DNA from: Snuella lapsa | GTDB taxonomy: Bacteria > Bacteroidota > Bacteroidia > Flavobacteriales > Flavobacteriaceae | Direction: 5' to 3' | DNA length: 64,000 nucleotides | Assembly (NCBI RefSeq): GCF_039539345.1 | Contig: NZ_BAABCY010000079.1 | Span: 1-64,000 of the forward strand | In this document: piece after piece, positions 1-10,600 of the stretch | How positions within the stretch are numbered: the stretch's first letter is position 1 | Layout: every line of letters starts with the position of its first letter | The notes under the pieces: model-generated | The model's database searches: none | What the model was told of the DNA's origin: nothing | What the model saw: only the letters and a program-made list of their open reading frames with translations | Made by a program: the position numbers and the translations under genes

Positions 1-102
1 AGAAAACTTAGACTTGGGAAAGATAATTATTATCTAAATCAATTCCCTAATTTTTTAAATGAAATTGCCCTGCCTCAACTTATTAACTTTTTAAACATTT
101 AA
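1..102 (+). CDS. C-terminal end of an unidentified protein (partial)
   Basis: Frame 1 is open from the first base to a TAA at 100-102, giving 33 residues that end in a Leu/Ile-rich helix-like segment (ALPQLINFLNI). The product cannot be recognised from this fragment and the start lies outside the window. It would be convergent with the sugar-kinase gene that follows. It could also be a chance open frame, because it is short and A+T-rich. Confidence 0.35.
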   Translation, partial: RKLRLGKDNYYLNQFPNFLNEIALPQLINFLNI

Positions 103-140
103 CCGCTCCTTATTATAAATCCAGAAAAACTTAAGATCTT

Positions 141-1025
141 TTAATAAGGGGCTATAAATGTTGTAATCTCTGTATCTGACAATTCTGGATTAGCTCCTTC
201 ACTCTGAGCTACTAGGGCACCAACAGCACAAGCAAAATCAATTGCTTTTTGAGGGTGTTCTTTATTTAATAGCTGACTTACAAGTGATGCCAAAAAGGAA
301 TCTCCGGCCCCTACGGTATCCACAACCTTTATTAAATAGCCGCTATTATAATAGAATTTACCATTGTACAGTAGCACTGCGCCATGCTCCCCTTTGGTAA
401 CACAAACATGTTTGGTGTTTGTTCTCTCTGCAATGTACCTTATATTTTGTTCCAAAGAGTTATATCTGGATCCCATATATTTACTTACCTCATAAAGTTC
501 ATCATCATTAAACTTTATAAAATCTGCCGCTTCCATTAAGTGGAATAGTACTTCCTTAGTATAGTAGGGCGGTCTTAAATTTAAATCGAAAATTTTATAT
601 TTTGCCCGCTTTATAAGTTCATATAACGTATTCTTAGAACTATCGTCCCTTGCAACAAGGCTTCCATAAACAAAGGCATCGGAGCTTTCTACCACTTTTT
701 TATTTATTTCAGTTAATCTAATTTTATCCCAAGCCCTTGGATACTTGATATCGTACGACGCAGATCCTTTTTCGTTAAGCATCACCTTAACCTTTCCGGT
801 CTTAAATTCGTCGTGCACCTGAATGCATCCTGTATTGACGTCTCTATCTTTAAGATACTGCATGATTTTGGTTCCATTCTTATCCCGACCAATAGCGCTA
901 ACCATGGTTACATCATGTCCAAACGATTGCAACCTGCTAGCTACATTTAACGGGGCGCCTCCTATTTTCTTATGTGTTGGGAATACATCCCATAACACCT
1001 CTCCAAAACACGTTATTCTTGCCAT
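141..1025 (-). CDS. PfkB-family carbohydrate kinase, probably fructokinase
   Basis: A cytoplasmic ATP-dependent sugar kinase of the ribokinase/PfkB family, 294 residues, which is normal for the family. The N-terminus has the fructokinase-like FGEVLWD and GGAPLNVA segments (sugar-binding lid). The C-terminal PfkB signature DTVGAGD is at residues 236-242 and carries the catalytic Asp. The ATG at 1023-1025 fits the conserved N-terminus. Fructose as substrate is the usual assignment for this subfamily but is not proven here. The gene sits downstream of the saccharopine-dehydrogenase-like gene on the same strand after a 172-bp gap, so it may have its own promoter. It is not an obvious GlcNAc or ManNAc kinase, since those are usually ROK proteins. 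Confidence 0.85.
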   Translation of the reverse strand: MARITCFGEVLWDVFPTHKKIGGAPLNVASRLQSFGHDVTMVSAIGRDKNGTKIMQYLKDRDVNTGCIQVHDEFKTGKVKVMLNEKGSASYDIKYPRAWDKIRLTEINKKVVESSDAFVYGSLVARDDSSKNTLYELIKRAKYKIFDLNLRPPYYTKEVLFHLMEAADFIKFNDDELYEVSKYMGSRYNSLEQNIRYIAERTNTKHVCVTKGEHGAVLLYNGKFYYNSGYLIKVVDTVGAGDSFLASLVSQLLNKEHPQKAIDFACAVGALVAQSEGANPELSDTEITTFIAPY

Positions 1026-1197
1026 AATGTTTTCCCTAAATTTTGCATTTGTATCAAGAACACATATAAAAATGTTATTGTACGATTATCTTCGTTTGAG
1101 TTCTCAATATTATAAATCAAGTTTATTTCTATAAAATTTACACAAACAATTTTAAGACAGCTAATAAAGGTAATGGATTTATAAAGAACAAATACAT

Positions 1198-2511
1198 TTA
1201 CATAGGCTCCTTACTTTCTGTCATGGTAATTCCATAGGTTTCCAATGCGATTAAAACAGGTTGATAAATAGCTTTTTGAATGGGTATATGCACACCTGTT
1301 TCGCTAATAGTTCCGTCAAGGATCATTTTAACTGCTATAGCTGCCGGTAAAGCAACAGTTCTGGCTATAGCGGTATACGATTGGTTTCCATAATCCAGCA
1401 TCCTTGCCACAATGGTTTCGCGGCTACCATCGGCATTTGTTATATTAAATATATGTTGCATAATGACCATATCCCTTTCTGTGGCATCCATCATCATTTT
1501 TTCTATCATGAGATCGGATACCAAATCGAATGTAGAACCACTTTCCAGAGGTACGGGTATCTCGTCCAATACACCTAACCATTTAATAGCTTTTAAACCT
1601 GCATGCTCTGCATCGATACCGAATTTATTCTTTATTTCGTTTTCAAGACCTTCCCTGTTAAACCCGTTTTGTTCGGCGGTCACTTGTGCATAGGTTTTTC
1701 CTTTTAGTTCCAATACGTCGTAACTGGTTAACGAAAGTGCCTTTAACAAATCCAGTCCTGCACACCAATTCTTATAGCGAAACGTCCCCCTGTACATTGT
1801 ACTAACCTCAGGGATACCGTAAACGTCAATATAGGATAGTGAATCGCGATTAGGATACACATGCATTTCTTCAACTTCAGGGAAATCAATTACTAGTGGA
1901 TCTTTAAATAGATCTGATGTATCTATATGAACAATTTTACCATCTTTAAGATACTTTGCGTTATTATTACTTGCCATAACAACGCCTTTTGGCGACCATG
2001 AAAATTTATATCGAAAGGGATTGTTAGACGCTTCTGGAGCGCAAAGCGCCCCGCACAACGAATAAAACGCATCCACTTTTCCTCCCTCGGCATGCACCTC
2101 GTCTATAATTTTCATTGCCGTCATGTGGTCATAACCGGGATCAACACCTATTTCATTCAGGATCAGAATACCGGCTTCTTTTGCCTCTGCATCCAACGCT
2201 TTCATCTTGGGAGACACATAAGAGGTCGTCAACATATTCTTTTTGTGAGCGATACATTTTTTTGCAATAGTTACATGATGGGTATAGGGTAATAAACTCA
2301 CAATTAGATCATGCGCTTCAATTAACGTATCCAGAACATCTAATTGATCCACCGTCCATGTAACCGCCTTACCTTGACTATAGCCTTCCAACACCTTTTC
2401 TGCCTTTGCTTTAGTCCTGCTTGCCAGGGTTACCTGTATATTGTTATCTAATAAATAATGTGCTATTGGCTTGACAACCATTCCCGCACCCAAAATCAAA
2501 ACGTTTTTCAT
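1198..2511 (-). CDS. Saccharopine dehydrogenase family protein (Lys9-like saccharopine reductase)
   Basis: A soluble NAD(P)-dependent oxidoreductase of 437 residues, close to yeast Lys9. The Rossmann motif GAGMVVKP is at residues 8-15. The family segments SYVSPKM, NEIGVDPGYDHM and YKFSWSPKGV follow in the usual order. Glutamate-forming saccharopine dehydrogenases reversibly interconvert saccharopine with glutamate plus allysine (2-aminoadipate 6-semialdehyde). The gene lies on the same strand as, and 150 bp downstream of, the VCBS lipoprotein gene. Allysine is also the product expected from the phospholyase half of the fusion at 15182-18211, which may explain the neighbourhood. This family is common in flavobacteria outside such loci, so the functional link is inference. 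Confidence 0.85.
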   Translation of the reverse strand: MKNVLILGAGMVVKPIAHYLLDNNIQVTLASRTKAKAEKVLEGYSQGKAVTWTVDQLDVLDTLIEAHDLIVSLLPYTHHVTIAKKCIAHKKNMLTTSYVSPKMKALDAEAKEAGILILNEIGVDPGYDHMTAMKIIDEVHAEGGKVDAFYSLCGALCAPEASNNPFRYKFSWSPKGVVMASNNNAKYLKDGKIVHIDTSDLFKDPLVIDFPEVEEMHVYPNRDSLSYIDVYGIPEVSTMYRGTFRYKNWCAGLDLLKALSLTSYDVLELKGKTYAQVTAEQNGFNREGLENEIKNKFGIDAEHAGLKAIKWLGVLDEIPVPLESGSTFDLVSDLMIEKMMMDATERDMVIMQHIFNITNADGSRETIVARMLDYGNQSYTAIARTVALPAAIAVKMILDGTISETGVHIPIQKAIYQPVLIALETYGITMTESKEPM

Positions 2512-2595
2512 TTAGTAATTTTTTATTGTTTTTTGGTTAGATGTAATTATTCACATCTTATTTAGTGTTTTGAGAGATTATAGAGTAGTTCGTTG

Positions 2596-2607
2596 TCCCG
2601 ATCGGGA
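2596..2607. repeat. 12-bp perfect palindrome
   Basis: TCCCGATCGGGA lies in the 150-bp gap between the VCBS gene and the saccharopine-dehydrogenase gene. It is G+C-rich in an A+T-rich gap. It could be a protein-binding site or one of the short dispersed palindromes found in flavobacterial genomes. No T-tract follows it closely enough to call a terminator. Confidence 0.4.
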
Positions 2608-2661
2608 ATAACTTTTTGGAGTATAAAACCAAAGGATATCAGCTTATTTAATTTAGAACAA

Positions 2662-5600
2662 TCAATCGTTGCTTTCAATAACCTGTAAAGATTTATTGTT
2701 TCTTGCTAAGATTACCTTCTCTTTCGAAACCCCTTTTACGGGTTGTATTACATTGACCTGTCCGTCAATTAAAATACCACTTTCCAAAGCAGGAATAGCA
2801 GTAAAACCAAACTGTCCGTTATTTTTTAATAAGTGACCGAAACTGGCATCATTACGAGGAGTTTCTACCTCCGAATGATACAAATTACCCACAACAACAA
2901 TGTCCTTAAGTGAATCGCCATCGACATCTTTTATATACATATCATTTATTGATGAGATCTGTACCTGGTTTGGTAAATTTCTTGTCTTAAAACGCCCGTT
3001 TCCTAAATTTTCCAAACACACTGAAGCAAAGGCAAAGGCCTTTAAATGCAGTGCATCCTCCAAATGCTTATCGCCATAGACTTCAATAAGTCTGGCACTT
3101 CCAAAGCTATCGTAGGTTGGGAATTTCTCTTTTATAAAGGGCATTTGATTGGATGAGCATTCGCGTCCCCGCAAAGGAAATAAGTCCCCTTGATTGTAAT
3201 ACCCTAATACGATGTCGTTTGTTCCATTGGCATCAAAATCTTTTGAAAATACTTCAAACGGCGCCTCTGGACTGGCCTTGTATTTGTAATTCAATCCCAG
3301 GTTACCCACTACAAAGTCCATATCGCCATCGTTATCCAGATCTGCTTCTTTGATGCAGTTCCACCATCCGTTTGTGTTAGCAAATACGTCTTTTTGAATC
3401 CTGAAAGTACCTGACTGTTGTTTAAAAACAGTTATTGGCATCCATTCTCCAACCACAACAAGCTCTTTTTGTGCATCGTTATCGAAGTCGACCCAAACCG
3501 CATCGGTAACCAAGCCTAAATATTCCACTTCGGGAATGACCTCCCGGGTCACATCTTTGAAGTGCCCGGCATTGTTTTGCAAGAGGTAACTTTTTCCAGG
3601 GTACGGATATTTTTGGGGTAGCAACCTGCTTCCCACAAACAGATCCAAATCGCCATCGCCATCATAATCAAATGGTTTTACACAACTTCCGCTGGACTCT
3701 ATTTTAGGTAATCTAACATTTTCCTTTTTAAAAACCCCCTTATTATTAATGTACAAACGATCTTGATACATGGCATGTTTTTCCGGCCATTCATTACCAC
3801 CGCTTACAACATATAAGTCCAAATCGGCATCGTTATCGGCATCAAAAAAAACGGCTGCAATGTCTTCAAAACTGCTATCCTGCTTCCAAATTGCTGTATT
3901 AGATATTTCAAACGCCCCATTTTCTTTTTGAATATATAAAGCAGCTGTATGCCCTTTGGCACCTCCAACATAAAAATCTTCCAGTCCATCTTTATTAATA
4001 TCGCCTACAGCCAGTGCCGGCCCGAACTGCGACATTTTATGGGGCAGTAAACTCTCCTTCTCAAAATCATCATAATCATTTTCTATATGCACGTAATCAA
4101 CTTTAGAAACTTCCGTAACGTTTTTAAAGTGTGGGGATACTATTTTTTCATCCCGATATGACTTATCTGTTGCATCCTGATAGTTCAGGGACATTATATG
4201 ATTGGCTTTTACATGATCTAAAACCTGGGTTTTACCATCTGTCCAAGTAACCATTACGGTGTCAACCTGTTCTACATCCCCCAGTCCAAAGTGAACCCAG
4301 GGCTGCACTGCGGACTGATATCCCCGTGTCACATAATTTTCGATAACCTGTTGTTTTCCTTCAAAACGTATTTCTACCCTTGCACCAATACCATACGGGT
4401 TTTTAGCCGATCCGTTTAACTTAAACTGGAGGTAATTTTTGTTTGAATTATTTCTTAGCACGGTGGCTGCCTCATCAATATTATTGATTACCAGATCCAG
4501 GTCACCATCATTATCCAGATCGGCATAGGCAGCGCCATTGGAGAACGTTGCATCGGTCACTCCCCATGCTTCGCTTTTTTTTGTAAACGTGAGCTCTCCT
4601 TTATTTTTAAAAAAATAGTTCTTAGTCTTTCTTTGGGGTGTTTTCTTTACTAGTTCTTCTATAACAACCGCCAATTTCTCTCCATTTTTATGCGCTTGCT
4701 CCAAACGCTTCAGCTTATATTTTCTGAAATCGTTGTTTCTAAAATCGCGCTTAAGACCATTACTAACAAACAGATCCTTGAATCCATCATTATCAAAGTC
4801 GGCAAAAAGAGGCGCCCAGCTCCAATCGGTATTGGAAACACCCGCCATTTGTGCCACATCACTAAACTTTTCTTGTCCAGCATTTAACTGAAGGGTATTA
4901 TACATATACTGGTAATGAAACCCATTGTTGACGGCATGATTAAACACCTTTGGATTCATACCACTCATACTTGTTTTAATTCCATAATTATCTTCGGCCA
5001 CCATATCCAGGGTCATCACATCCAGCATACCATCATTATTAATATCAGCTATATCGGTTCCCATTGAAAAATTAGAAACGTGTCCTACCGAGGTCTTTAA
5101 CGACTCTTTAAATGTACCATCACCATTATTGTAATACAGATAATCCTGTTCTATATAATCATTTGCCACATAAATATCCGGCCAACCATCTTGATTTAAA
5201 TCACCAATAGAAACTCCCAACCCAAAACCCAAAGCATTTTCTATAATACCTGCTTGTTTGGAAATATCGATAAACTTCCCGTTATCATTACGGTATAGTT
5301 TATCTCCAACCATGTCATCTTCCCGCATTTTATAATCTTCAGGGTTATTTGTGCTTACTGGGCTTACATTATGATTTAACAGAAACATATCCAGATCGCC
5401 ATCTTTATCAAAATCAAAAAAAGCGGCCTGCGTACTATATCCTGAAAAATTCAAACCATAATCTTTAGCTGCTTCGGTAAAGGAGGCATTCTTGTTATTA
5501 ATAAACAGTTCGTTTTGTCGGTTCTCTGCTTTTCCTTTCCCCGATTTGCATACGTAAATATCCAACCATCCATCGGCATTTATATCTACCATAGTTACTC

Positions 5601-5985
5601 CCGTAGTCCAGCCAAAGCTTCCCTTTACCTTAGCCTTTTCGGTGACATCTTCAAACTTAAAACGCCCTTTATTCAGGTATAGCCTGTTCTCCTTTAAGTT
5701 TGATGTAAAATAAACATCCTGTAAGCCATCGTTATTGATATCACCAATGGCCACTCCTCCTCCATTATAAAAATACTCATAGACCATGCTATTCATCACA
5801 CTACTTTCTGGTATCTCATTCACAAAATCGATACCAGTTTGCAATGCAGACAACTGAGTAAACAAAGTTTCTGATACTGGAGCTGTAGCATTCGGTTTCA
5901 TGACAACATTATCGCGACATGACAGCATCATTATACTGATTATACAAACTTGAAGGTATTGAACAAAGGTCATAACTGAACACAT
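2662..5985 (-). CDS. VCBS/FG-GAP repeat lipoprotein with ASPIC/UnbV domain
   Basis: A very large (1107-residue) surface or periplasmic lipoprotein. The N-terminus has a signal peptide ending in a lipobox (MMLSC). The body is a chain of FG-GAP/VCBS repeats with Ca-binding loops of the form D-x-N/D-x-D-G, for example GDINNDGLQDVYF, FDKDGDLDMF and ADLDNDGDLDLVI, consistent with one or more beta-propellers. An ASPIC/UnbV domain (YGIGARVEIRF, VHFGLGDVEQVDTVMVTW) lies near residues 530-600, and a second block of repeats follows. Such proteins often accompany SusC/SusD pairs, where a role in surface binding is assumed but not established. An alternative ATG lies 12 bp downstream at 5971-5973. A strong hairpin separates this gene from susD, so its expression may be lower. 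Confidence 0.85.
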   Translation of the reverse strand: MCSVMTFVQYLQVCIISIMMLSCRDNVVMKPNATAPVSETLFTQLSALQTGIDFVNEIPESSVMNSMVYEYFYNGGGVAIGDINNDGLQDVYFTSNLKENRLYLNKGRFKFEDVTEKAKVKGSFGWTTGVTMVDINADGWLDIYVCKSGKGKAENRQNELFINNKNASFTEAAKDYGLNFSGYSTQAAFFDFDKDGDLDMFLLNHNVSPVSTNNPEDYKMREDDMVGDKLYRNDNGKFIDISKQAGIIENALGFGLGVSIGDLNQDGWPDIYVANDYIEQDYLYYNNGDGTFKESLKTSVGHVSNFSMGTDIADINNDGMLDVMTLDMVAEDNYGIKTSMSGMNPKVFNHAVNNGFHYQYMYNTLQLNAGQEKFSDVAQMAGVSNTDWSWAPLFADFDNDGFKDLFVSNGLKRDFRNNDFRKYKLKRLEQAHKNGEKLAVVIEELVKKTPQRKTKNYFFKNKGELTFTKKSEAWGVTDATFSNGAAYADLDNDGDLDLVINNIDEAATVLRNNSNKNYLQFKLNGSAKNPYGIGARVEIRFEGKQQVIENYVTRGYQSAVQPWVHFGLGDVEQVDTVMVTWTDGKTQVLDHVKANHIMSLNYQDATDKSYRDEKIVSPHFKNVTEVSKVDYVHIENDYDDFEKESLLPHKMSQFGPALAVGDINKDGLEDFYVGGAKGHTAALYIQKENGAFEISNTAIWKQDSSFEDIAAVFFDADNDADLDLYVVSGGNEWPEKHAMYQDRLYINNKGVFKKENVRLPKIESSGSCVKPFDYDGDGDLDLFVGSRLLPQKYPYPGKSYLLQNNAGHFKDVTREVIPEVEYLGLVTDAVWVDFDNDAQKELVVVGEWMPITVFKQQSGTFRIQKDVFANTNGWWNCIKEADLDNDGDMDFVVGNLGLNYKYKASPEAPFEVFSKDFDANGTNDIVLGYYNQGDLFPLRGRECSSNQMPFIKEKFPTYDSFGSARLIEVYGDKHLEDALHLKAFAFASVCLENLGNGRFKTRNLPNQVQISSINDMYIKDVDGDSLKDIVVVGNLYHSEVETPRNDASFGHLLKNNGQFGFTAIPALESGILIDGQVNVIQPVKGVSKEKVILARNNKSLQVIESND

Positions 5986-6001
5986 TTAAAAAGAAGCAGA
6001 A

Positions 6002-6034
6002 ATCACCTAAAGACGTTTTTCATCTTTAGGTGAT
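6002..6034 (-). terminator. Strong intercistronic hairpin (attenuator or terminator)
   Basis: A perfect 12-bp stem (ATCACCTAAAGA at 6002-6013 with TCTTTAGGTGAT at 6023-6034) closes a 9-nt loop. Read on the minus strand it follows the susD stop and is followed by a T-rich stretch (TTCTGCTTCTTTTT). It lies 16 bp upstream of the VCBS gene. It probably lets only part of the susCD transcription continue, or stabilises the susCD mRNA 3' end. Confidence 0.75.
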
Positions 6035-6074
6035 CCACTTAAAAAAACTAATCAAATATTACTATTAAAGTAAC

Positions 6075-7595
6075 TTACCAACCTGTATTTTGTTCCAGAT
6101 TAGCATTTATATTAATTTCCTGCAACGGAATTGGAAACACAATGTGTTTCTCCTGAAAATTCTCTGCAAACGGTTTATTATGATCTTCTAAAGTGGTTTT
6201 TATAGACTCGGTAGCAGTACTGCCTCGTTGCCATCTGTACAGGTCAAACCAACGTATACCAAATTCCATAGCCAGTTCCACAGGGCGCTCGTGGTGTCTA
6301 ATCTGTGTTCTCAATGCTTCTTTAGTCATACTTCCCAAAGGAACGGCTCCTCCCCTAGCTCTAACCAAATTAACCTGATCGATCGCCAACATGGTTTTAT
6401 CGTTCTCATTCAATGCTTCGGCATACATGAGCAATACATCGGCATAGCGAATTACGGAAATGTTGGTTCCATTATAAAAATTCTCATCGGCGTTCCATGA
6501 ATATTTCTTAAAGTATTTAGGGTGATTTAAGGCATCTGCCACATCGCTGTATGACTGATTCTCACCAGCATCCATGTTGTACATTTCAGAATTAGGATCG
6601 TCGAAGAAAATACTTTCGTAAACACGCTCACTAGGATCTCCGGAAGCATCTACATCTGTTTTCATTTCATCTACCAGCCATTGTGACGGATAAAACAACT
6701 CCCATCCACCAAAGGCATACGGTGACACCTGAAAGTTAAACACTTGACGCTCATCATTCCCATTGGATCTGTCTCCTGAAAATTGAATTTCGAAAATACT
6801 TTCCAATCCATTTTCGGCATTCCCGTTAAAGTTATCGGCATAGTTTGGAAGTAATTCATACCCCATTCCTGTTACTTCGGCCAGCTTCGTTTCTGCCGGT
6901 CCCCATTTTTCCTGGAACAAATAGACTTTACCGAGCAAAGCTTTGGCAGCTCCTTTGGTAGCTCTTCCTTTCCACTCGGATGCATACTCCATCGGCAAAT
7001 CGGTCTCTGATTCAGACAGGTCTGTTTCAATCTGTCCCCACACGGCCGAAGCAGCAGCTTGCTGCGGGAATAAATTATCCAGTTCGCCGCTGAATGTTGT
7101 AACAAGTGGTACATTTTCAAAACCAGTTACCAACCAGAAATAGTAATAGGCTCTCAAAAACTTGGCTTCTGCAACCAATCCTTTTTTAGTAGCTTCCGAA
7201 AGGGCTTCCATTTCCGGCACTTTCTGCAATATTTGATTGGCTCTGCCTATACCAGCATAGCAGGCTTTCCAAATATTAAAAGGTCCGCTTTCTTCTGTTG
7301 TATTAGAAAAACTGGCCAGAGAGCGTCCATAGGTTTCTGCCGTATTGTTCGTTACATCATCTCCCCGGTATGCCATAGAGGTATACATCTCTTCAAAAAA
7401 GGTCCACTTACTTCCATCGGCGCCCTGCATTGCAGCATAGGCGGCTGTCAAGGCCTGCAAAGCGTGGTCTTCAGTTTGCCAAAAACTTTCTTCTGTTAAT
7501 ACCTCTTTATTTTCGACATCAATAAAGTTATCACTACATGAATTTGCAAACCCAAAAAATAGAATCGCGAGTATTATATAATTGATTTTTTTCAT
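6075..7595 (-). CDS. SusD/RagB-family outer-membrane lipoprotein
   Basis: A surface-exposed substrate-binding lipoprotein of 506 residues that caps its SusC partner. The signal peptide ends in a lipobox (FANSCSDN, Cys near residue 20). SusD family features follow: an N-terminal segment with FWQTEDHALQAL, TPR-like helices (AEAKFLRAYYYFWLV) and the C-terminal segment RHERPVELAMEFGIRWFDLYRW. It starts 27 bp after the susC stop, so the two are co-transcribed. The sequence does not name the ligand. If the neighbouring operon is read correctly, glycosylated collagen peptides are a candidate. Confidence 0.93.
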   Translation of the reverse strand: MKKINYIILAILFFGFANSCSDNFIDVENKEVLTEESFWQTEDHALQALTAAYAAMQGADGSKWTFFEEMYTSMAYRGDDVTNNTAETYGRSLASFSNTTEESGPFNIWKACYAGIGRANQILQKVPEMEALSEATKKGLVAEAKFLRAYYYFWLVTGFENVPLVTTFSGELDNLFPQQAAASAVWGQIETDLSESETDLPMEYASEWKGRATKGAAKALLGKVYLFQEKWGPAETKLAEVTGMGYELLPNYADNFNGNAENGLESIFEIQFSGDRSNGNDERQVFNFQVSPYAFGGWELFYPSQWLVDEMKTDVDASGDPSERVYESIFFDDPNSEMYNMDAGENQSYSDVADALNHPKYFKKYSWNADENFYNGTNISVIRYADVLLMYAEALNENDKTMLAIDQVNLVRARGGAVPLGSMTKEALRTQIRHHERPVELAMEFGIRWFDLYRWQRGSTATESIKTTLEDHNKPFAENFQEKHIVFPIPLQEININANLEQNTGW

Positions 7596-7622
7596 CTTAT
7601 TATTTTTTAAATTAATGCTTAA

Positions 7623-10600
7623 TTACATAGATAGATTAACACCAAAAATGAATGATTTGGTTAACGGGTAAAACCCTCTATCTACCCCTCTTGTAAATGT
7701 ACCTCCATTACCAAGTCCCGGATCGAACCCTGAATAGTTGGTAATTGTAAACAAGTTATTGGCTGTAATATAAACTCTGGCTCTTGAAAGTTTCACTTTA
7801 GATGTGACACCTTCCGGTATTGTATATCCGATCTGGATATTCTTTAGCCTCAAATAAGAGCCATCCTCTAAAAAGTAGCTTGATGGACGAATATTATTAT
7901 TAGGATCTCCAAAAACATTTCTTGGAATAGTACTTCCGGAATTTTCAGGTGTCCAGGCATTTAACAGGTCGGAAGACATATTATTACGATCGGTTCTGTA
8001 CAACCACATCCTCACACCGTTATAAATTTCATTCCCCTGCGTTCCCTGGAAAAACACACTGACGTCAAAGTTTTTATACCTGGCATTAAATGTGATTCCG
8101 TATTCAAAATCGGGCAATCCGCTTCCCATATACTTTTTGTCATCATCTCCTAAAACACCGTCGCCATTTATATCCACAAATCTTATGTCGCCCGGAGCGG
8201 CATCGGGTTGGATACCATGCGCATCGACCTCCGCCTGACTTTGAAAAATGCCATCAGCCTGAAATAAATAAAAACGACCTATTTCGCCTCCTACTTCGGT
8301 ACGCGTAGTCGGGAAGTTATTAAACTCTATAAAACCATCTGTAAACGATTCGTCCGCAATACCTAGTTTGGTCACTTTATTTTTAGAGTGGCTTATGTTG
8401 GCACTGATATCGAATGTAAATTCTTTATCCTGATTACTACTGTACGAGGCTGACAGCCCCCAACCTTGATTTTCAAGATTCCCACCATTGGTTAATGGAA
8501 ATGAGGTGATTCCAGAGCTTGCTGGAATAGGCACAGACACCAGCATATCGGTTGTTTTGGACATGAAGTAATCAAAGGTGGCTTTAATACGGTTATCAAG
8601 CATCCCTAAATCCACACCAATATTGGTGGTCGCTGTTTCTTCCCACTGAATATCCGGTGTTGGTAATGAATTGGCTATAGCACCTACCAACACATTTTGA
8701 CTTACACCTTCTCCAAACGGATAATTTAACTGTTGTCCTCCGGAACCAATGCGGGCTAAAAATAAATGTTCTCCGATAAGCTGATTCCCTAACGTACCAT
8801 AACTAAATCTCGGTTTTAACTGACTTACTAAACCTGAATTAAAGAAATTCTCATTATGTAAAGCCCAACCCAACGACAATGAATAGAATGTCCCATACTT
8901 ATTATCGGCACCAAAACGAGAGGAACCATCGCGTCTTACACTTGTTTGGATATAATACCGGTTATTGTAATCGTAATTTAAACGTCCAAAATACGACTGT
9001 AAGGTATTGGTTGAATTAAACCCAAAAGCCGACTCGTCACCAATACCGGCGCTAAGCGCCAACAACTGGTCTGATGCCAGTGTATTATTGGATCCACCTA
9101 CCGATCTGAATTCACTCTTTTCTCGAGACACGCCCAACAAAATATCCAAATCATGATTCCCAAAGGCCTTGCGATAGTTCAAAGTATTGTTCAACGTCCA
9201 ATCGTTGGTTCTTGATCTTGTTTCTGTTAAATACGGGTCTTCGTTAGTTGACTGAGGACCAAAATTATAGGTTGGCAAGAAAAATGAAAAATGCGTATTC
9301 TCCACGTTGGCACCGTATTGGAATTGATAAGTTAAACCGTCCATTATCTCCAAAGTAGTTGACAAATTAAACTGCAAGTAATCATCCTGATTGGTACGAT
9401 CTGTCAATTCACCAACCCCTATAGGGTTTTCAGACCCCAATCCATCTGCCGGTGTGGCAAACCCATTTACTGAATTAGGATCGTAAATGGATTTATGGGG
9501 TAATTGCGAATAAATACTTAAAAACGGTGAAAAACTGGCATTTCCTCCTCCAATAGGTTCAAAAATATCACGTTTATTTTCCCTGGTGTAACCAATTCCG
9601 GGAGATACTTTTAGTTTACCGTCTAAAAGTTTAAAATCCATATTCAAGCGCGTGTTTAGTCTATCGAAACCAGTATTTATAACGGTTCCTGTATTCTCAA
9701 AATAACCCCCAGAAAAATTATAGGTCATTTTGTCGGAACCTCCAGATATACCTATGTCATGTTTTTGCTCGAAAGCATTATTTAAGTAAGCACCAACCCA
9801 ATCAGAATCCGCATATGCCATCCCATTGGTTAAATATGGGGCTGGAGTCACACCTGCATTGCTATAAGCTTCCAGTTTTATCTGATCATGCTGACTTCTA
9901 TTAGCAACAGATAGATTATTTGTAATGGCATGTGTGCTTATATAAGAGTTGACAGTTACTTTGGGATCGCCTTTTGTTCCGCGCTTGGTTGTTACAATAA
10001 CAACCCCATTGGAAGCCCTGGATCCATAAATTGTGGCTGCTGATGCATCTTTTAAAATACTGATGTTTGCGATATCGGCAGGATTCACATACGACAAGTC
10101 TCCGGGAATACCATCGATTACGAATAACGGATTGTTATTTCCAATAGTTCCCAAACCTCTAACGCGAATTACCGGATCACTCCCAGGAGCTCCGGAAGCC
10201 ACGGCTACATTGACTCCCGCTACCTGACCTTGTAAGGATGTAGCAATATCGGCAGTAGGTATTTTTTGAATTTCTGATACGTCTACGGATGTAATGGCGG
10301 CTGTTACTTCTTCTCTTTTTTGGGTACCATATCCAACCAATACCACTTCGGCTAAACTCTGAGCATCTTCCTCCAGAACAACATCAATTTTAGTTTGGTT
10401 ACCTACAGGCACCTCTTTAGTAACGAAGCCCAAAAACCTAAAAACCAAAACCACCTGAGTACCGGAAACCTCAATAGAATAGTTACCGTCAAAATCTGTT
10501 TGGGTTCCTTTTGTTTCATCGCCTTTTACGGTTACCGTAGCGCCCGGTAACGGATTTCCATAGGTATCGGAAACCAAACCAGTTACAGTAACTTGCTGTA

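Noticed and set aside
141..1025. PfkB kinase as the missing ManNAc/GlcNAc kinase of the sialic-acid pathway
   Set aside because: Its sequence fits fructokinase-type PfkB proteins, it lies more than 20 kb away on the opposite strand beyond an unrelated locus, and Bacteroidota normally use ROK kinases for this step.
2662..5985. Reading the many Asp-rich repeats as a CRISPR-like or DNA repeat array
   Set aside because: The repetition is at protein level (FG-GAP/VCBS Ca-binding loops), with varied codons and no constant DNA repeat or spacer length.
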